64,000 bases of DNA from Megaustenia siamemsis (lineage: Eukaryota; Mollusca; Gastropoda; Stylommatophora; Ariophantidae), in assembly GCA_032433765.1 (NCBI GenBank), contig JAVIAB010000008.1, positions 40,543,736 through 40,607,735 on the forward strand. Direction: 5' to 3'. The notes beneath the pieces are model-generated. The model saw only the letters and a program-made list of their open reading frames with translations, had not been told where the DNA came from and searched no databases. Shown here one piece after another: positions 40,484-51,621 of the stretch. Position 1 is the stretch's first letter; each line of letters starts with the position of its first letter. The translations under genes and the position numbers were made by a program.

Positions 40484-41089
40484 TTATGGAAGGCCCGGTA
40501 TCACTGCAAACGAATTAAAATCCATAATTGCTCAACCGCCCGTGCCAGTGGAATCATCCGAATGACTAAATCATCTCCCAAACAAAGAAAGCTAGCTGTA
40601 GTCCTCATCGTAGCAGTCTCAGCACACGCCAAAAGACATAAGGCGAAACCGCACAGAAAGTGAACACAGCCAACGGTTCCTTGTCATACGATATCATCAT
40701 TCATCGTAAACAAATGGAATATGAAAACATGATCAAAACGGATGAAAGACACAGCTCACAGTGTGCACAGAGCACATAGCTCAGTAGCCCCTGCAACAAG
40801 CCGGACTTGGAATATGAGGAAACTGCAACAATAAACACTGCCATATATAGCCTTCAATGGTTCCTGCCACCTATCCCCCATATTGACCAGAAGTTCACAT
40901 TCTCCTGAAAATTATGATCGTCATATTTTTGTTTAATATATAGCGCTTGATGATGTTAAGACATCGTTTTTGACTCCAAATCCGAACATATAAAACACAG
41001 TTAGTCGTCAGATTAACCCCGTCGCACATCAAACAACAGACCGTAAGATTAGCGTATGGCCCGTCTTATGATATACGATGAGCCATTAT
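40484..41089 (+). repeat. 606-bp direct repeat, copy 1
   Basis: Starts TTATGGAAGGCCCGGTATCA and ends ATATACGATGAGCCATTAT. A second copy of the same length and orientation lies at 45,457-46,062, roughly 85-90% identical by eye. Sequences just outside the copies do not match. No coding capacity, terminal inverted repeats or pol III boxes were recognised, so the element type is unknown. Confidence 0.85.
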
Positions 41090-41140
41090 CAATCATTATC
41101 ATCTTTCTTATTCCACGTTAGCGAAAAGACTTTTCATTCC

Positions 41141-41400
41141 GCTTTTAAAATGACGCTAAATGAGCGTAGGTGCGATACGCTGTTCTTCACGGCAAATTGT
41201 GATATATAGGCTCAACACTGACTTAACCACAGCGTTTTCTTGTACCGAGTTGTCTTTCCATTCGATCCCTTCTCGAATGACCAGACCGCTTAGTCTATTT
41301 CCAGGCCTACATTGAGCTTAAAGTAGGATCTTTACCAGTTATTGTTCGCTGATCCTGACAGAAGCAGTCAGCTATGAGTCTCAACCCCTTTCAGTCCATG
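41141..41400 (+). repeat. old dispersed repeat (family X), copy 3
   Basis: Shares with 56,500-56,740 the blocks GTACCGAGTTG, CTTTCC, TTCGATYCCT, CCAGAC...GTYTATTTCCAGG, and CGCTGATCCTGACAGAAGC ending in GCTATGAGTC. Unknown type. Confidence 0.5.
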
Positions 41401-41442
41401 CTCTGTTTGGCTTCTTTGCCCCACTAGGATAACTAATACCAT

Positions 41443-42013
41443 ATATGAACCAACCATCGCCATCTATAGAAATGAACCAACCATCGCCATCTATAGAAAT
41501 GAACCAACCATCACCATCTATAGAAATGAACCAACCAGCACCATCTATAGAAAAGAACCAACCATCTATAGAAATGAACCAACCATCACTATCTATAGAA
41601 ATGAACCAACCATCGCCATCTATAGAAATGAACCAACCATCGCCATCTATAGAAATGAACCAACCATCACCATCTATAGAAATAAACCAGCCATCACCAT
41701 CTATAGAAATAAACCAACCATCACCATCTATAGAAATAAACCAACCATCACCATCTATAGAAATAAACCAACCATCGCCATCTATAGAAATAAACCAACC
41801 ATCATCATGTATAGAAATAAACCAACCATCACCATCTATAGAAATAAACCAACCATCACCATGTATAGAAATAAACCAACCATCACCATCTATAGAAATA
41901 AACCAACCATCACCATCTATAGAAATAAACCGACCATCACCATCTATAGAAATAAACCAACCATCACCATCTATAGAAATAAACCAACCATCACCATCTA
42001 TAGAAATAAACCA
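41443..42013. repeat. 27-bp tandem repeat array
   Basis: About 21 copies of a 27-bp unit, ATGAACCAACCATCGCCATC with TATAGAA. One copy lacks part of the unit. The frame gives a 200-codon repeat of MNQPSPSIE, and a second frame is open at the same time. Changes such as ATGAAC/ATAAAC alter the residue, so protein selection is not evident. Confidence 0.94.
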
Positions 42014-43248
42014 AGGGCTGAAAGGAAAACTCCGGAAAACCTGCTAGCGTGACGTGTTCTGCCTTACGATCAGAGACAATTGTGGGTATAATAACTCAAC
42101 TGTCTATAGCTCTATCATTGAAACTGTCACTCTAGCGGGAGTGTTGTGGGATTTCTCTTTCGGCCTGGTGGCTTACTTTAATAAATCGCAATGTACAAGC
42201 TTAAACTCTGAAAATGATCGAGATATCGGGGCGTTAAATGGCAGCTTAGACGTCCATGCCCATACATACACACAGGTTCACTGAAAACGATTCAGAACGC
42301 GAGTAGAATAGACAAGATCAATTTGAAACGCTCGCAGAAGCCATATTTTACCGCACGGAAAGTGAAGTCATGATCGTGTCTTTGTATTTGAATAAACCTA
42401 ACTTTCCGTTATAACATAGGGCACACGATGCCAAACAATGTATGGACAGAAAGAGATAGTCGACTCATAGCTGACTGGTTGCTCTGAAGTAAGTGAATCA
42501 CAACTGACCAAGATCGTAATCAAATTCCAAATCTTTGCGGTTGACTTGGAAACGGACCAATCATACAATAGTTAGTGGCCACGCGACTTGAGATAAGAAT
42601 GGGAAGGCAACTCCGAAAGCCGAAGATAATGAAATATAACAACATTGTTGTAAGCCGCAATACAAAGTATCTCCGTTAATTGTAACGACCTTTTAGGGTC
42701 AGGGATGAAGAGTAGTCGTCGGACAAACACGCAGGCGATAAAGAAGACAACATCGTTACCATCATTAGATGACGCTAGGTGTCGGACACGGTCGAACTCA
42801 GACATGGTGAGACCTTAAGCTGGCCAAGCTAAATGAAACTTCGAAGCCAACTGTTGCAAAATTAACACCAGACAGTACATGATAGATTACACCATAAACA
42901 CATTTGAGGCCCCCTCGGATTGTGAGCCTGAAATCTAAATACGACAATGGTGTCTGATAAGGCTGAGCTTGTTTTTCTTTATTTGGACTTATTTTATTCC
43001 TTTTTAAGTAATATGTGACACGCTGTAAGGTGCAACACTTGTATATTCTAGGCCTGTATGTTTATGTATGATGATAGATTTGGCCTTGTCACTGTATGGT
43101 GGTCTGTGGTAATATCTATCAATCTGACGTTTGGTTTTCTCGTGACCTGAAACAAAAAATTGTCGGATGAAAATTGTGCCTTGCGGCAATTCCTGCCCAT
43201 GAAATTACCGAACCATATGTAGTTCTTTCTTGCAGTGTATTTGATGTA
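42014..43248. other. unique sequence upstream of the GMC gene
   Basis: About 1.2 kb without recognised genes or arrays. Phrases at 42,228-42,245 (GCGTTAAATGGCAGC) and 42,463-42,480 (ACTCATAGCTGACTGG) recall family X, so old repeat debris is likely. Confidence 0.45.
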
Positions 43249-43579
43249 AAGAGAAGAGAAGAGAAGAGAAGAGAAGAGAAGAGAAGAGAAGAGAAGAGAA
43301 GAGAAGAGAAGAGAAGAGAAGAGAAGAGAGAAGGGAAGGGAAGGGAAGGAAGAGAAGAGAAGAGAAGAGAAGAGAAGAGAAGAGAAGAGAAGAGAAGAGA
43401 AGAGAAGAGAAGAGAAGAGAAGAGAAGAGAAGAGAAGAGAAGAGAAGAGAAGAGAAGAGAAGAGAAGAGAAGAGAAGAGAAGAGAAGAGAGAAGAGAAGA
43501 GAAGAGAAGAGAAGAGAAGAGAAGAGAAGAGAAGAGAAGAGAAGAGAAGAGAAGAGAAGAGAAGAGAAGAGAAGAGAAA
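43249..43579. repeat. (GAGAA)n pentanucleotide array
   Basis: About 330 bp of GAGAA with a short GGGAA-rich interruption near 43,330-43,350. It ends about 265 bp upstream of the GMC exon 1 ATG. Both strands are open, but only by composition. Confidence 0.98.
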
Positions 43580-43843
43580 AAAAACTAATTGCTGAAATCA
43601 GCAAACTTACTTTAACTGAAATCCTGACATTAAAAACGTGTACACTGCTTCCAATACTTTTCCATGTATTATGTCGAAGAAGTGATATGCACATTTCATC
43701 AAGCGAGCGCTCCAGCACCCACTACCCTGAAACAACACGACGTGTCCGCCTCTGTGTCGGCTATTAGTCCCAGAAGTGGATTTCTATCACGACTTAGTAC
43801 CTAACAAACAAAGCCACTTATTACAGTTTATACACAAGACGAC
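43580..43843 (+). promoter_or_regulatory. presumed promoter / 5' UTR of the GMC gene
   Basis: The interval between the GAGAA array and the exon 1 ATG. No clear TATA box or initiator can be assigned. The call rests only on position; the true first exon could lie further upstream. Confidence 0.25.
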
Positions 43844-43976
43844 ATGGGAGTTCCCAACCAATTTTTCAATTTAGGACTTATATTTGTTGCTTTCTTCTTC
43901 TACCAGTCGTACGTGTATAGAAGACCTACGTATAAAGAAGTTCTTCAAAGTCGTCCTTACTATGATTTTATTATTG
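43844..43976 (+). CDS. GMC oxidoreductase, exon 1 (N-terminus)
   Basis: The ATG at 43,844 opens 44 codons plus one base. Residues about 7-25 (FFNLGLIFVAFFFYQSYVY) form a hydrophobic signal peptide or signal anchor, followed by a basic stretch and YYDFIIG, the first beta strand of the FAD-binding Rossmann fold. The exon stops after the first base of the next codon at a strong donor, G|GTAAGTTATT. Joined to exon 2 at 57,280, the frame continues as YDFIIVGGGTAGS, the classic N-terminal GMC signature for ADP-ribose binding. The family (glucose dehydrogenase-like, choline dehydrogenase-like and others) oxidises alcohol groups using FAD. The substrate cannot be told from these exons. The leader suggests a secreted or membrane-attached product. 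Confidence 0.88.
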
Positions 43977-44072
43977 GTAAGTTATTGTTTGTATTATTTA
44001 CCCTGACGTTTATCTTTCCATACCACTTGTGTTTTGCCAAGTTTTTTTTTTTTTTATGTTGTTGTCCATTCT

Positions 44073-45350
44073 AGTTTTCTTCATGTGTAAATGATTGTTA
44101 TGCTCTTTGTTTCAAAGTTTTGTCTCCATGTGTAAATGATTGTTATGCTCTTTGCTTCAAAGTTTTGTCTCCATGTGTAAATGATTGTTATGCTCTTTGC
44201 TTCAAAGTTTTGTCTCCATGTGTAAATGATTGTTATGCTCTTTGCTTCAAAGTTTTGTCTCCATGTGTAAATGATTGTTATGCTCTTTGTTTCAAAGTTT
44301 TGTCTCCATGTGTAAATGGGTGTTATGCTCTTTATTTCAAAGTTTCGTCTCTATGTGTAAATGATTGTTATGCTCTTTGTTTCAAAGTTTCGTCTCTATG
44401 TGTAAATGATTGTTATGCTCTTTATTTCAAAGTTTCGTCTCTATGTGTAAATGATTGTTATGCTCTTTGTTTCAAAGTTTTGTCTCCATGTGTAAATGAT
44501 TGTTATGCTCTTTATTTCAAAGTTTCGTCTCTATGTGTAAATGATTGTTATGCTCTTTGTTTCAAAGTTTCGTCTCTATGTGTAAATGATTGTTATGCTC
44601 TTTATTTCAAAGTTTCGTCTCTATGTGTAAATGATTGTTATGCTCTTTGTTTCAAAGTTTTGTCTCCATGTGTAAATGGGTGTTATGCTCTTTATTTCAA
44701 AGTTTCGTCTCTATGTGTAAATGATTGTTATGCTCTTTGTTTCAAAGTTTCGTCTCTATGTGTAAATGATTGTTATGCTCTTTATTTCAAAGTTTCGTCT
44801 CTATGTGTAAATGATTGTTATGCTCTTTATTTCAAAGTTTCGTCTCTATGTGTAAATGATTGTTATGCTCTTTATTTCAAAGTTTCGTCTCTATGTGTAA
44901 ATGATTGTTATGCTCTTTGTTTCAAAGTTTCGTCTCTATGTGTAAATGATTGTTATGCTCTTTATTTCAAAGTTTCGTCTCTATGTGTAAATGATTGTTA
45001 TGCTCTTTGTTTCAAAGTTTCGTCTCTATGTGTAAATGATTGTTATGCTCTTTGTTTCAAAGTTTCGTCTCTATGTGTAAATGATTGTTATGCTCTTTAT
45101 TTCAAAGTTTCGTCTCTATGTGTAAATGATTGTTATGCTCTTTGTTTCAAAGTTTCGTCTCTATGTGTAAATGATTGTTATGCTCTTTGTTTCAAAGTTT
45201 CGTCTCTATGTGTAAATGATTGTTATGCTCTTTATTTCAAAGTTTCGTCTCTATGTGTAAATGATTGTTATGCTCTTTGTTTCAAAGTTTCGTCTCTATG
45301 TGTAAATGATTGTTATGCTCTTTGTTTCAAAGTTTCGTCTCTATGTGTTT
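44073..45350. repeat. 45-bp tandem repeat array in intron 1
   Basis: About 28 copies of a 45-bp unit containing ATGTGTAAATGATTGTTATG then CTCTTTGTTTCAAAG. It starts about 95 bp after the exon 1 donor. Copies alternate TTTGTTTC/TTTATTTC in a semi-regular order. A 453-codon frame (SSLCVNDCYALCFKV repeated) is open throughout. Variation changes residues (Cys/Tyr, Leu/Ser, Pro/Leu), so a protein is not supported. Confidence 0.95.
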
Positions 45351-45456
45351 CTAGTTCTTCTATTTCTATTATTTTTTCTTATTTTGTTGGTTGGGTTGTT
45401 CTTTTTCACACTTCAACGTTTATAGTGGAGTTTGGTGATCTGATCTTAAGTTATGG

Positions 45457-46062
45457 TTATGGAAGGCCCCGGTATCATTGAAAACAAATTAAAATCCATA
45501 ATTGCTCAACCGCACGTGCCAGTGGAATCATCCGAATTACTAACTCATATCTCAAACAAAGAAAGCTAGCTGTAGTCCCCGTCGTAGCAGTCTCAGCACA
45601 CGCCAAAATACATAAGGCGAAACCGTGCAGAAAGTGAACACAGCCAACTGTTCTTTATCATACGATATCATCATTCATTGTAAACAATTGGAATATCGAA
45701 ACATGATCAAAACGGATGAGACACACAGCTCATGGTGTGCACAGAGCACTTAACTCAGTAGCTCCTGCAACAAGCCGGACTTGGAATATGAGGAAACTGC
45801 AACAAGGAACACTTTTCATACATAGCCTTCAATGGTTCCTGCCGTCTATCCACCATATACCGGAAGTTCACGTCTGTCTGAAAATGAGGATCGTCATTTT
45901 TTTTAAAATGTATCGCGCTTGATGGTGTTAGGACATCGTTTTTGGCTCCAAATTCTGAACATATAAACAAACAGTTAGTCGTCGGATTATTCCCATCGCA
46001 CATCGAACAACAGACCGTAAGATTAACGTATGGCCGGTTTCGGATATACGATGAGCCATTAT
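45457..46062 (+). repeat. 606-bp direct repeat, copy 2
   Basis: Second copy of the unit at 40,484-41,089, same orientation, 4,973 bp downstream, inside intron 1. Starts TTATGGAAGGCCCCGGTATC and ends GATATACGATGAGCCATTAT. Confidence 0.85.
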
Positions 46063-46531
46063 TATGACGTAACACACACACAACAATGGCTGCGCCTATA
46101 GATTCCCAATACTAGTGAGTGCAGCCTACAACGAATGAAACATGGTGCAAATTCCCCAAAGAGAAAAATATTCGGTTGACTTGACGGAGCAGTCCACATT
46201 AATGCGTTGCAACAAGTAAATAACTTGCGTCAAACAATTCCAACGTCGGCCATTGAACAGCACTCAATCTGACGTAAACCGCATATCAACACTAGATGGT
46301 GGAAGGTCGCATTCATAACACGACTTGTCAAAAAGGAATATTGCCGTGTATACAACTCCGCTTCATCGGCGCAGATTTGTTAAGTAGAACATCATTTTGA
46401 CTTTAAAACAGCAAATTGCATTGGAGAGCTGAAATTAATCAGTACCCAGATGCATTTTCTGCAGCGATCGAGAGAATGTGAACCACGTTCCACCATCTTG
46501 GAAACGGAAGTCTGATCTTAAGTGTCCTCGT
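46063..46531. other. unique intronic sequence
   Basis: No repeat or gene recognised. Confidence 0.4.
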
Positions 46532-47058
46532 TTAGGGAGTCGCGATAGCTCAGTGGATAATGAAATGGACTACTAAGGATAAAAGATCCTAATCGCTGGA
46601 TTCCATGTTCTTCTTTTCTTCTACCTTTCAGCTCCCTAATGAGTATAGGTCTTCAACAAACTTTTTCCAAGCCGTTATGTTTCTTGCCATTCTTTTAAGA
46701 TCATTACATGTCTTCCCCGTCATATTCATATCTGCTTCGGTCTGTCTTATCCAAGAATTTCTTGGTCTTCCTCTTTGTCTTTTGCCCTGGGGATTCTAAA
46801 AAAGGGCCTTGTTGTGTATTACTCTCAGTTGGCTTCCGCAGTGTGTGTCCAATCCAGCGCCATCGTCTTCGCTGTATCTCTTTATCCACTGGTATTTGAC
46901 TGCTTCCAGGTTCACTCAGCCTTAAATTGGAACTGGATTTTAGTGAGTAAAAAACTGCACTGGTGTAATACCGACCACATAGCCCGAAAAATAATGTGCT
47001 GGGGTGCATTTTTTTTAAAATGAGAAACTAACACCACCAAGTAGCGTGACGGGGCTCT
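46532..47058 (+). mobile_element. tRNA-derived SINE split by a LINE fragment
   Basis: The SINE head (GGGAGTCGCGATAGCTCAGT, about 46,532-46,607) and the SINE body (TTCACTCAGCCTTAAATTGG to GTAGCGTGACGGGGCTC, about 46,909-47,058) are collinear with the intact SINEs. They are separated by about 300 bp of foreign sequence. The box A region is preserved; box B is damaged near the break. Confidence 0.8.
46608..46908 (-). mobile_element. LINE family E 3' fragment inserted in the SINE
   Basis: The minus strand encodes PVDKEIQRRRWRWIGHTLRK, a motif of RTE-like LINE C-termini, followed by a Lys/Arg-rich tail. It interrupts the SINE body and is the younger insertion. No clear target-site duplication was found. 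Confidence 0.75.
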
Positions 47059-47922
47059 TCTTTTCTTTTAGAGTAACTGATAATAAATGTCTGCAGTTTA
47101 CTTAATTCCTGGCTGATGTTCATGCTTGTGATCCATACAATAAGACTGTTTAAACGTTCCTATTAAATAACCTAAGTTGTTTGTTAAGAATTTGTCCAGA
47201 TATTCCCCAGCTGTACAAAATCTCCGCTAGTATTCATATCTCTTATTGTAACGTTTATATTTGTAGTTCCTTCTATGCCATAAAGGCTACCAATTAAGTG
47301 AATGCATCCAAGACATATATTTCTGATCAATCAAAAGTAACTAAATTAATGCTAATTTATTTCATTTTAATGTTTATTTAAGATCTGTTTATTCTTATTT
47401 AATGACGATAGTTCTTACTAATATGATTGGTCTGAAAGCAATGATACGGGAGTTAACTCTAATTATGTTTCTCTCTTTTTGGCGCTCACAAGATGGCATT
47501 TAAGAAATCAATGCTCCTCTTCGTCATCCACCATTAAAATACATGACTCTGATCCCTCTCACTTGTTCCCTCCCCTGCTCTGATGTTGCCTCCGCCCCAC
47601 CCCCACCCCCACCAGACTTTTCTTCCTCAAGCCATTTTCTGGGGCTCTGCTACTGATAATCCTTTTTACCCGTCGTCACTGTGTGTACACGACGTCTGGG
47701 TAGCACGTCTTCACTAACACCTGTCCCCCATTTTCCCAACATATCACCTACGACTCCTGGGCTATGTCGCGCTGAGTCTGGTCACTTTTACAATCTGGAG
47801 TCCTCACTTGTACACGCTTGACTGCCCCATTGCACGCCGCGCTTCTGGTCACTTTTACAATCTGGAGTCCTCACATGTACACGCTTGACTGCCCCATTAC
47901 ACGCCGTGCCTCTGGTCCTACC
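47059..47922. other. intron sequence upstream of the Penelope pair
   Basis: AT-rich to about 47,540, then C-rich. A 67-bp unit (CTGGTCACTTTTACAATCTG ...) is present twice, starting near 47,778 and 47,846. It ends where Penelope sequence begins at 47,923. No coding region of its own. Confidence 0.45.
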
Positions 47923-49654
47923 ACAATTATCAGACTCGACTTTCTACCTCCCCACCCCCGACGACACTACTGTCTCTAATAACGCCGTGGTGCGTCGTAC
48001 GATCCTCCGTTTCATTCAGGATGGATTACTTCCCTCTAGCTCCTCCCGCATGATCCTTCCTGACCACTGCTTGGGCAGACCCTCTTTTTATATGCTGCCT
48101 AAAATACATAAACCTGACTCTCCTGGACGTCCTATTGTCTCTTCCATCTCATGTCCTACTGTTCTCATTTCTGACTTCCTCGACAGTGTCTTTCAACCCA
48201 TAGTTATGGGCCTCCCTTCGTATGTCAAAGACACTAACGACGCCCTTAACATCTTTTCCTCTATCACCCTCCTTCCTGATCGTCACTACCGCCTCTTCGT
48301 TATGGATGTCTGCTCCCTGTATACTTCTATTCCCCACTCCGACGGCCTTCAAGCTCTTCAGTTTTTCCTGGACCGTAGGATCCAACCCTCCATCGCCACT
48401 GGCGTCCTCCTCCGTCTAGCAGAATTAGTCTTGAACCTCAACTCTTTCGAGTTCAATGGCAATTTCTTCACCCAGATCAGCGGTGTGGCGATGGGCACTA
48501 AAATGGGCCCTAGCTATGCTTGTCTCTTCATGGGTTACCTTGAGCACCAAATCATCCATACCTACCAGGGCCCTCTTCCCCTCATGTATCGTAGGTACAT
48601 TGATGACTGCATTGGTCTGTCTGACCTTCCAGAAGATGAGATCTCCCGTTTCATCGAATATGTCGGACATTTCCACCCCTCTATCCACATCACCTTCCAC
48701 ATCTCCACCTCCTCCGTATCTTTCCTGGACATCCTAGTCTCCTTGGGCACCTCTCATCTTCTCACCTCGGTCTTCTACAAGGCCACTGACTCCCATAGTT
48801 TCCTCCGCTACGACTCCTCTCATCCTACATCCTGCAAGAACTCTCTTCCCTATTCCCAGCTTCTCAGACTTCGTCGCCTTTGCCAAGACGACGAAGATTT
48901 CCTTCACAATGCCCACCTTATGCTTGATTTCTTCCGCCGACGTCTCTATCCTGAATCAGCTCTCCTCCCTGCCCTGCGTCGAGTTCTCCACACTTCACGT
49001 CAGTCTGCTCTTACCCCCTCTACTCATCCCCCCTCTGATAGAGTAGTGCTCGCTCTCACCCATCACCCTCACCACTACGCCGCTATTAGGACCATCCACC
49101 GCTACCTCCCTATTCTTCGATCTGACCCTACTACTCGTCTGCTCTTCCCTGACCCACCACTAGTGGCCTTTAGACGTGACCGGAACCTCCGAGACTTTCT
49201 TGTCAGGGGCCGTCTTCCTGCTGACCACTTCAGCCATCGAGGCACTATCCGCTGCAACCGGAGAGTATGTAAAACTTGTGACCACGTTCTCCAGACCGAC
49301 ACTGTCCTCTTCCCTAATGGTCCTTTCGAGATCAGAGAGGGATTCACTTGCACATCGCGGAACATCATTTATGCCATCATCTGTAAGCGATGCAAGTTGA
49401 CCTACATCGGTCAGTCTGGTCGCAGAATCGGCGATAGGTGCCGTGAACACTTGAATGACATCACCCAAGAAGCGGACACTCCTGTAGCAGCCCACTTTAA
49501 CTCGAGGGGCCATCGAGGTAAGACTGATGTCTTGGTAACTGGCCTAATATCATGCTCCTCTGATCACCACAGTCGGCTCACTCTTGAGCACCGTCTGATC
49601 GTTCGTTGGGGCTGCCTCACCCCTCGTGGCATCAATGTATCCCTGTCCCTCTGA
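47923..49654 (+). pseudogene. Penelope-like RT / GIY-YIG ORF, 5'-truncated
   Basis: The frame holds all the RT core motifs and the complete C-terminal endonuclease and ends at the same stop as the full copy. It lacks the N-terminal third and its own start codon. I noticed one base difference from the full copy in this ORF (CTTCCC versus CTTTCC near 49,312/54,021), and it is synonymous. An open frame extends about 13 codons upstream into non-element sequence by chance. Without the N-terminus it is unlikely to be active. Confidence 0.88.
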
Positions 49655-50914
49655 GGACCCTCCGGCCTCCGACTCCACCCTCCCACCTATGGACCTCTCT
49701 TCCTATTTCTCTTCTTGGGTCCTCTACTCGTCCATCCCTGCTTTTCATATCCTCTTTGAGTAACCCCCATCTTGCCTTCTTCCTCCTAAACCCCCCCCCC
49801 TCTCCCTACACCTTTTTCTCTTCTGACTATCTTCATGTCCTTTACCTCTTTATCACTATATCACCTCTCCACCTGGACTGTACGTACGATCTCTCTGCCC
49901 ACCTCTATTGTCCCTCGTCCTTCCTACCACCCCTCTGTTGATCTACTCCTAGCTCACCCCTCTCCTCTCTATTAACTTGTAGTCACTACTCATCTATACC
50001 TACTATTCCAGTATCCCCCTTATCCTGATGCCCACTTTCATTCCCCCCTTTGTTCTATCATTTCCCTACTTCTTTACCTCCTATGGTTCATACCTCTTGC
50101 ACACCATCCCCTATTGCTCCACTTCTTCCAGACTTTCTCTTTTTCCATTCACTTCTGACCTACCGCCTCTCCCCCTATCCAGTTTTCACATACCTGCTTC
50201 TTATCCCTCCTCTCCTTACCTCCTCCTCCAATACTTCCCTACCTCCCGATAGACTAACTTCCTCCGGACCACCCCTCTATCGCCCTTCTCATTATACCGG
50301 CTTTATTATTCTTCCTCACCGTATCTCTTCCTCCAGTATCCAATCCTTCCTTTCGTTGACCTACCTCTCAACTCGTTCAGTTCGAGGCCATCCATTCTGT
50401 AGAGTCCATCTCTCTCACCCACTGCCTAGTTTACTACTTTGTCGTGTCATTCTATTTCTTTCTCTTAACCTCTCGCGTGATCTCTCACTTCCATTGTTGA
50501 GTGATTTATATGTATTGCTTGTTGTGTCCCAGGAGTATCCTCGTCTATGCCCCCTTTCCCCCCCCCCTTTTTGGTTTTCCCGATATTTGATCCTTTTTGC
50601 CCTCTTTACTGACCTGTCTTTGTCACGTGTTGCTTTCTATACACGTTCTCTGCGCTTTTAGTCATTTAGTCATTCCGACTGGTTTCAGCACGGATTACAG
50701 TTTTCCTGCTCCCTGCTCTGAGCTCAGCTAAGTACAATTTATTATACATTTTTCTCTCTCTTTTTCTATTTTATATATTTTGACGCCCATCATACCTCTC
50801 ATCATGTAAAATTAATTTCTCTCTTTTCTTATTTTTGCATCCTACTTTCCTCGCCCTCCACTTTATCATCTAACATGTAGTAATTGTGCTTCACCGCTTG
50901 TTGTCGTTGTCCCT

Positions 50915-50951
50915 GTATTCTGAAGAAGGCCACAGGCCGAAACGTCAGTAT
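50915..50951 (+). ncRNA. hammerhead-ribozyme-like motif, copy 1
   Basis: The core CTGAAGA at 50,920-50,926 fits the hammerhead consensus CUGANGA. It is followed by a hairpin GGCC-ACA-GGCC (stem II), GAAA, and CGTC, with the predicted cleavage after GTC. Flanking bases GTATT and AGTAT can form a weak stem I of about five pairs including wobbles. Stem III would be only AC/GU with no loop. Hammerheads in Penelope-like elements are established, but activity of this variant is inference. Confidence 0.55.
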
Positions 50952-51106
50952 TGTGTTGTGTTCTTTATTTGTAAAGCTGTCACCATACCTTGGAGTGTTT
51001 AGCACACCCCACCATTGGCTCCTTGCTACCAGCTTTACCGCAGCATTGCAATTATTTGCCTGTTCCCTGCTCAATTGATATCGCTGCTACTTTATGTTTG
51101 TTTAAC

Positions 51107-51450
51107 GTCATTCATTTCTGTGTACTTTAGTTAGAACCATTTCCACTCCGTTCTTTCACCTACCTATTCTATCTCTCGTCAGTCTCTCCTCGCCTTCATT
51201 TCTGTGTACTTTAGTTAGAACCATTTCCACTCCGTTCTTTCACCTACCTATTCTATCTCTCGTCAGTCTCTCCTCGCCTTCATCTCTGTGTACTTTAGTT
51301 AGAACCATTTCCACTCCGTTCTTTCACCTACCTATTCTATCTCTCGTCAGTCTCTCCTCGCCTTCATTTCTGTGTACTTTAGTTAGAACCATTTCCACTC
51401 CGTTCTTTCACCTACCTATTCTATCTCTCGTCAGTCTCTCCTCGCCTTCA
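51107..51450 (+). repeat. 84-bp tandem repeats in the Penelope 5' UTR
   Basis: Four copies of an 84-bp unit containing GTGTACTTTAGTTAGAACC and CGTCAGTCTCTCCTCGCC. They lie between the upstream copy's 3' end and the ORF. Copies are nearly identical. Confidence 0.93.
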
Positions 51451-51621
51451 CTTCTGGGTGCTTCCTTACCCTCCCCTCTTGCACTTTGCTCCTCATACTT
51501 TCTATTCACTACCTTCCCTCTTTCTATTATTGGCTTCTCTATACCTTCACGTATCCTACCTATCTTCATCTAGTTGGTTTATCTCTCATTTCTCTTCTCG
51601 ATCTTCTCTCATCTCCTCACT

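Larger units (their letters stand above)
47923..51022 (+). mobile_element. Penelope-like element, 5'-truncated upstream copy
   Basis: From 47,923 to 51,022 this sequence is almost base-for-base the same as 52,632-55,731, at a constant offset of 4,709 bp apart from compensating poly-C length changes. It lacks the element's 5' UTR and the first 330-340 codons. It joins directly to the full copy at 51,023. A partial upstream copy placed head to tail is the known pLTR layout of Penelope-like elements. Confidence 0.92.

Noticed and set aside
41445..42047. 200-codon MNQPSPSIE repeat ORF
   Set aside because: 27-bp minisatellite. Another frame is equally open, and variation changes Met to Ile without constraint.
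44120..45481. 453-codon Cys-rich ORF
   Set aside because: 45-bp minisatellite inside intron 1. Unit differences mostly change residues, and there is no promoter or splice support. Kept only as an array with a splice-decoy note.
48149..49513. Minus-strand frames inside the Penelope ORF
   Set aside because: Shadows of the plus-strand RT/GIY-YIG ORF, repeated identically in both copies.
51574..51621. Upstream extension of the Penelope ORF to 51,574
   Set aside because: The extension begins at a TTG codon; the first ATG in frame is 51,622.
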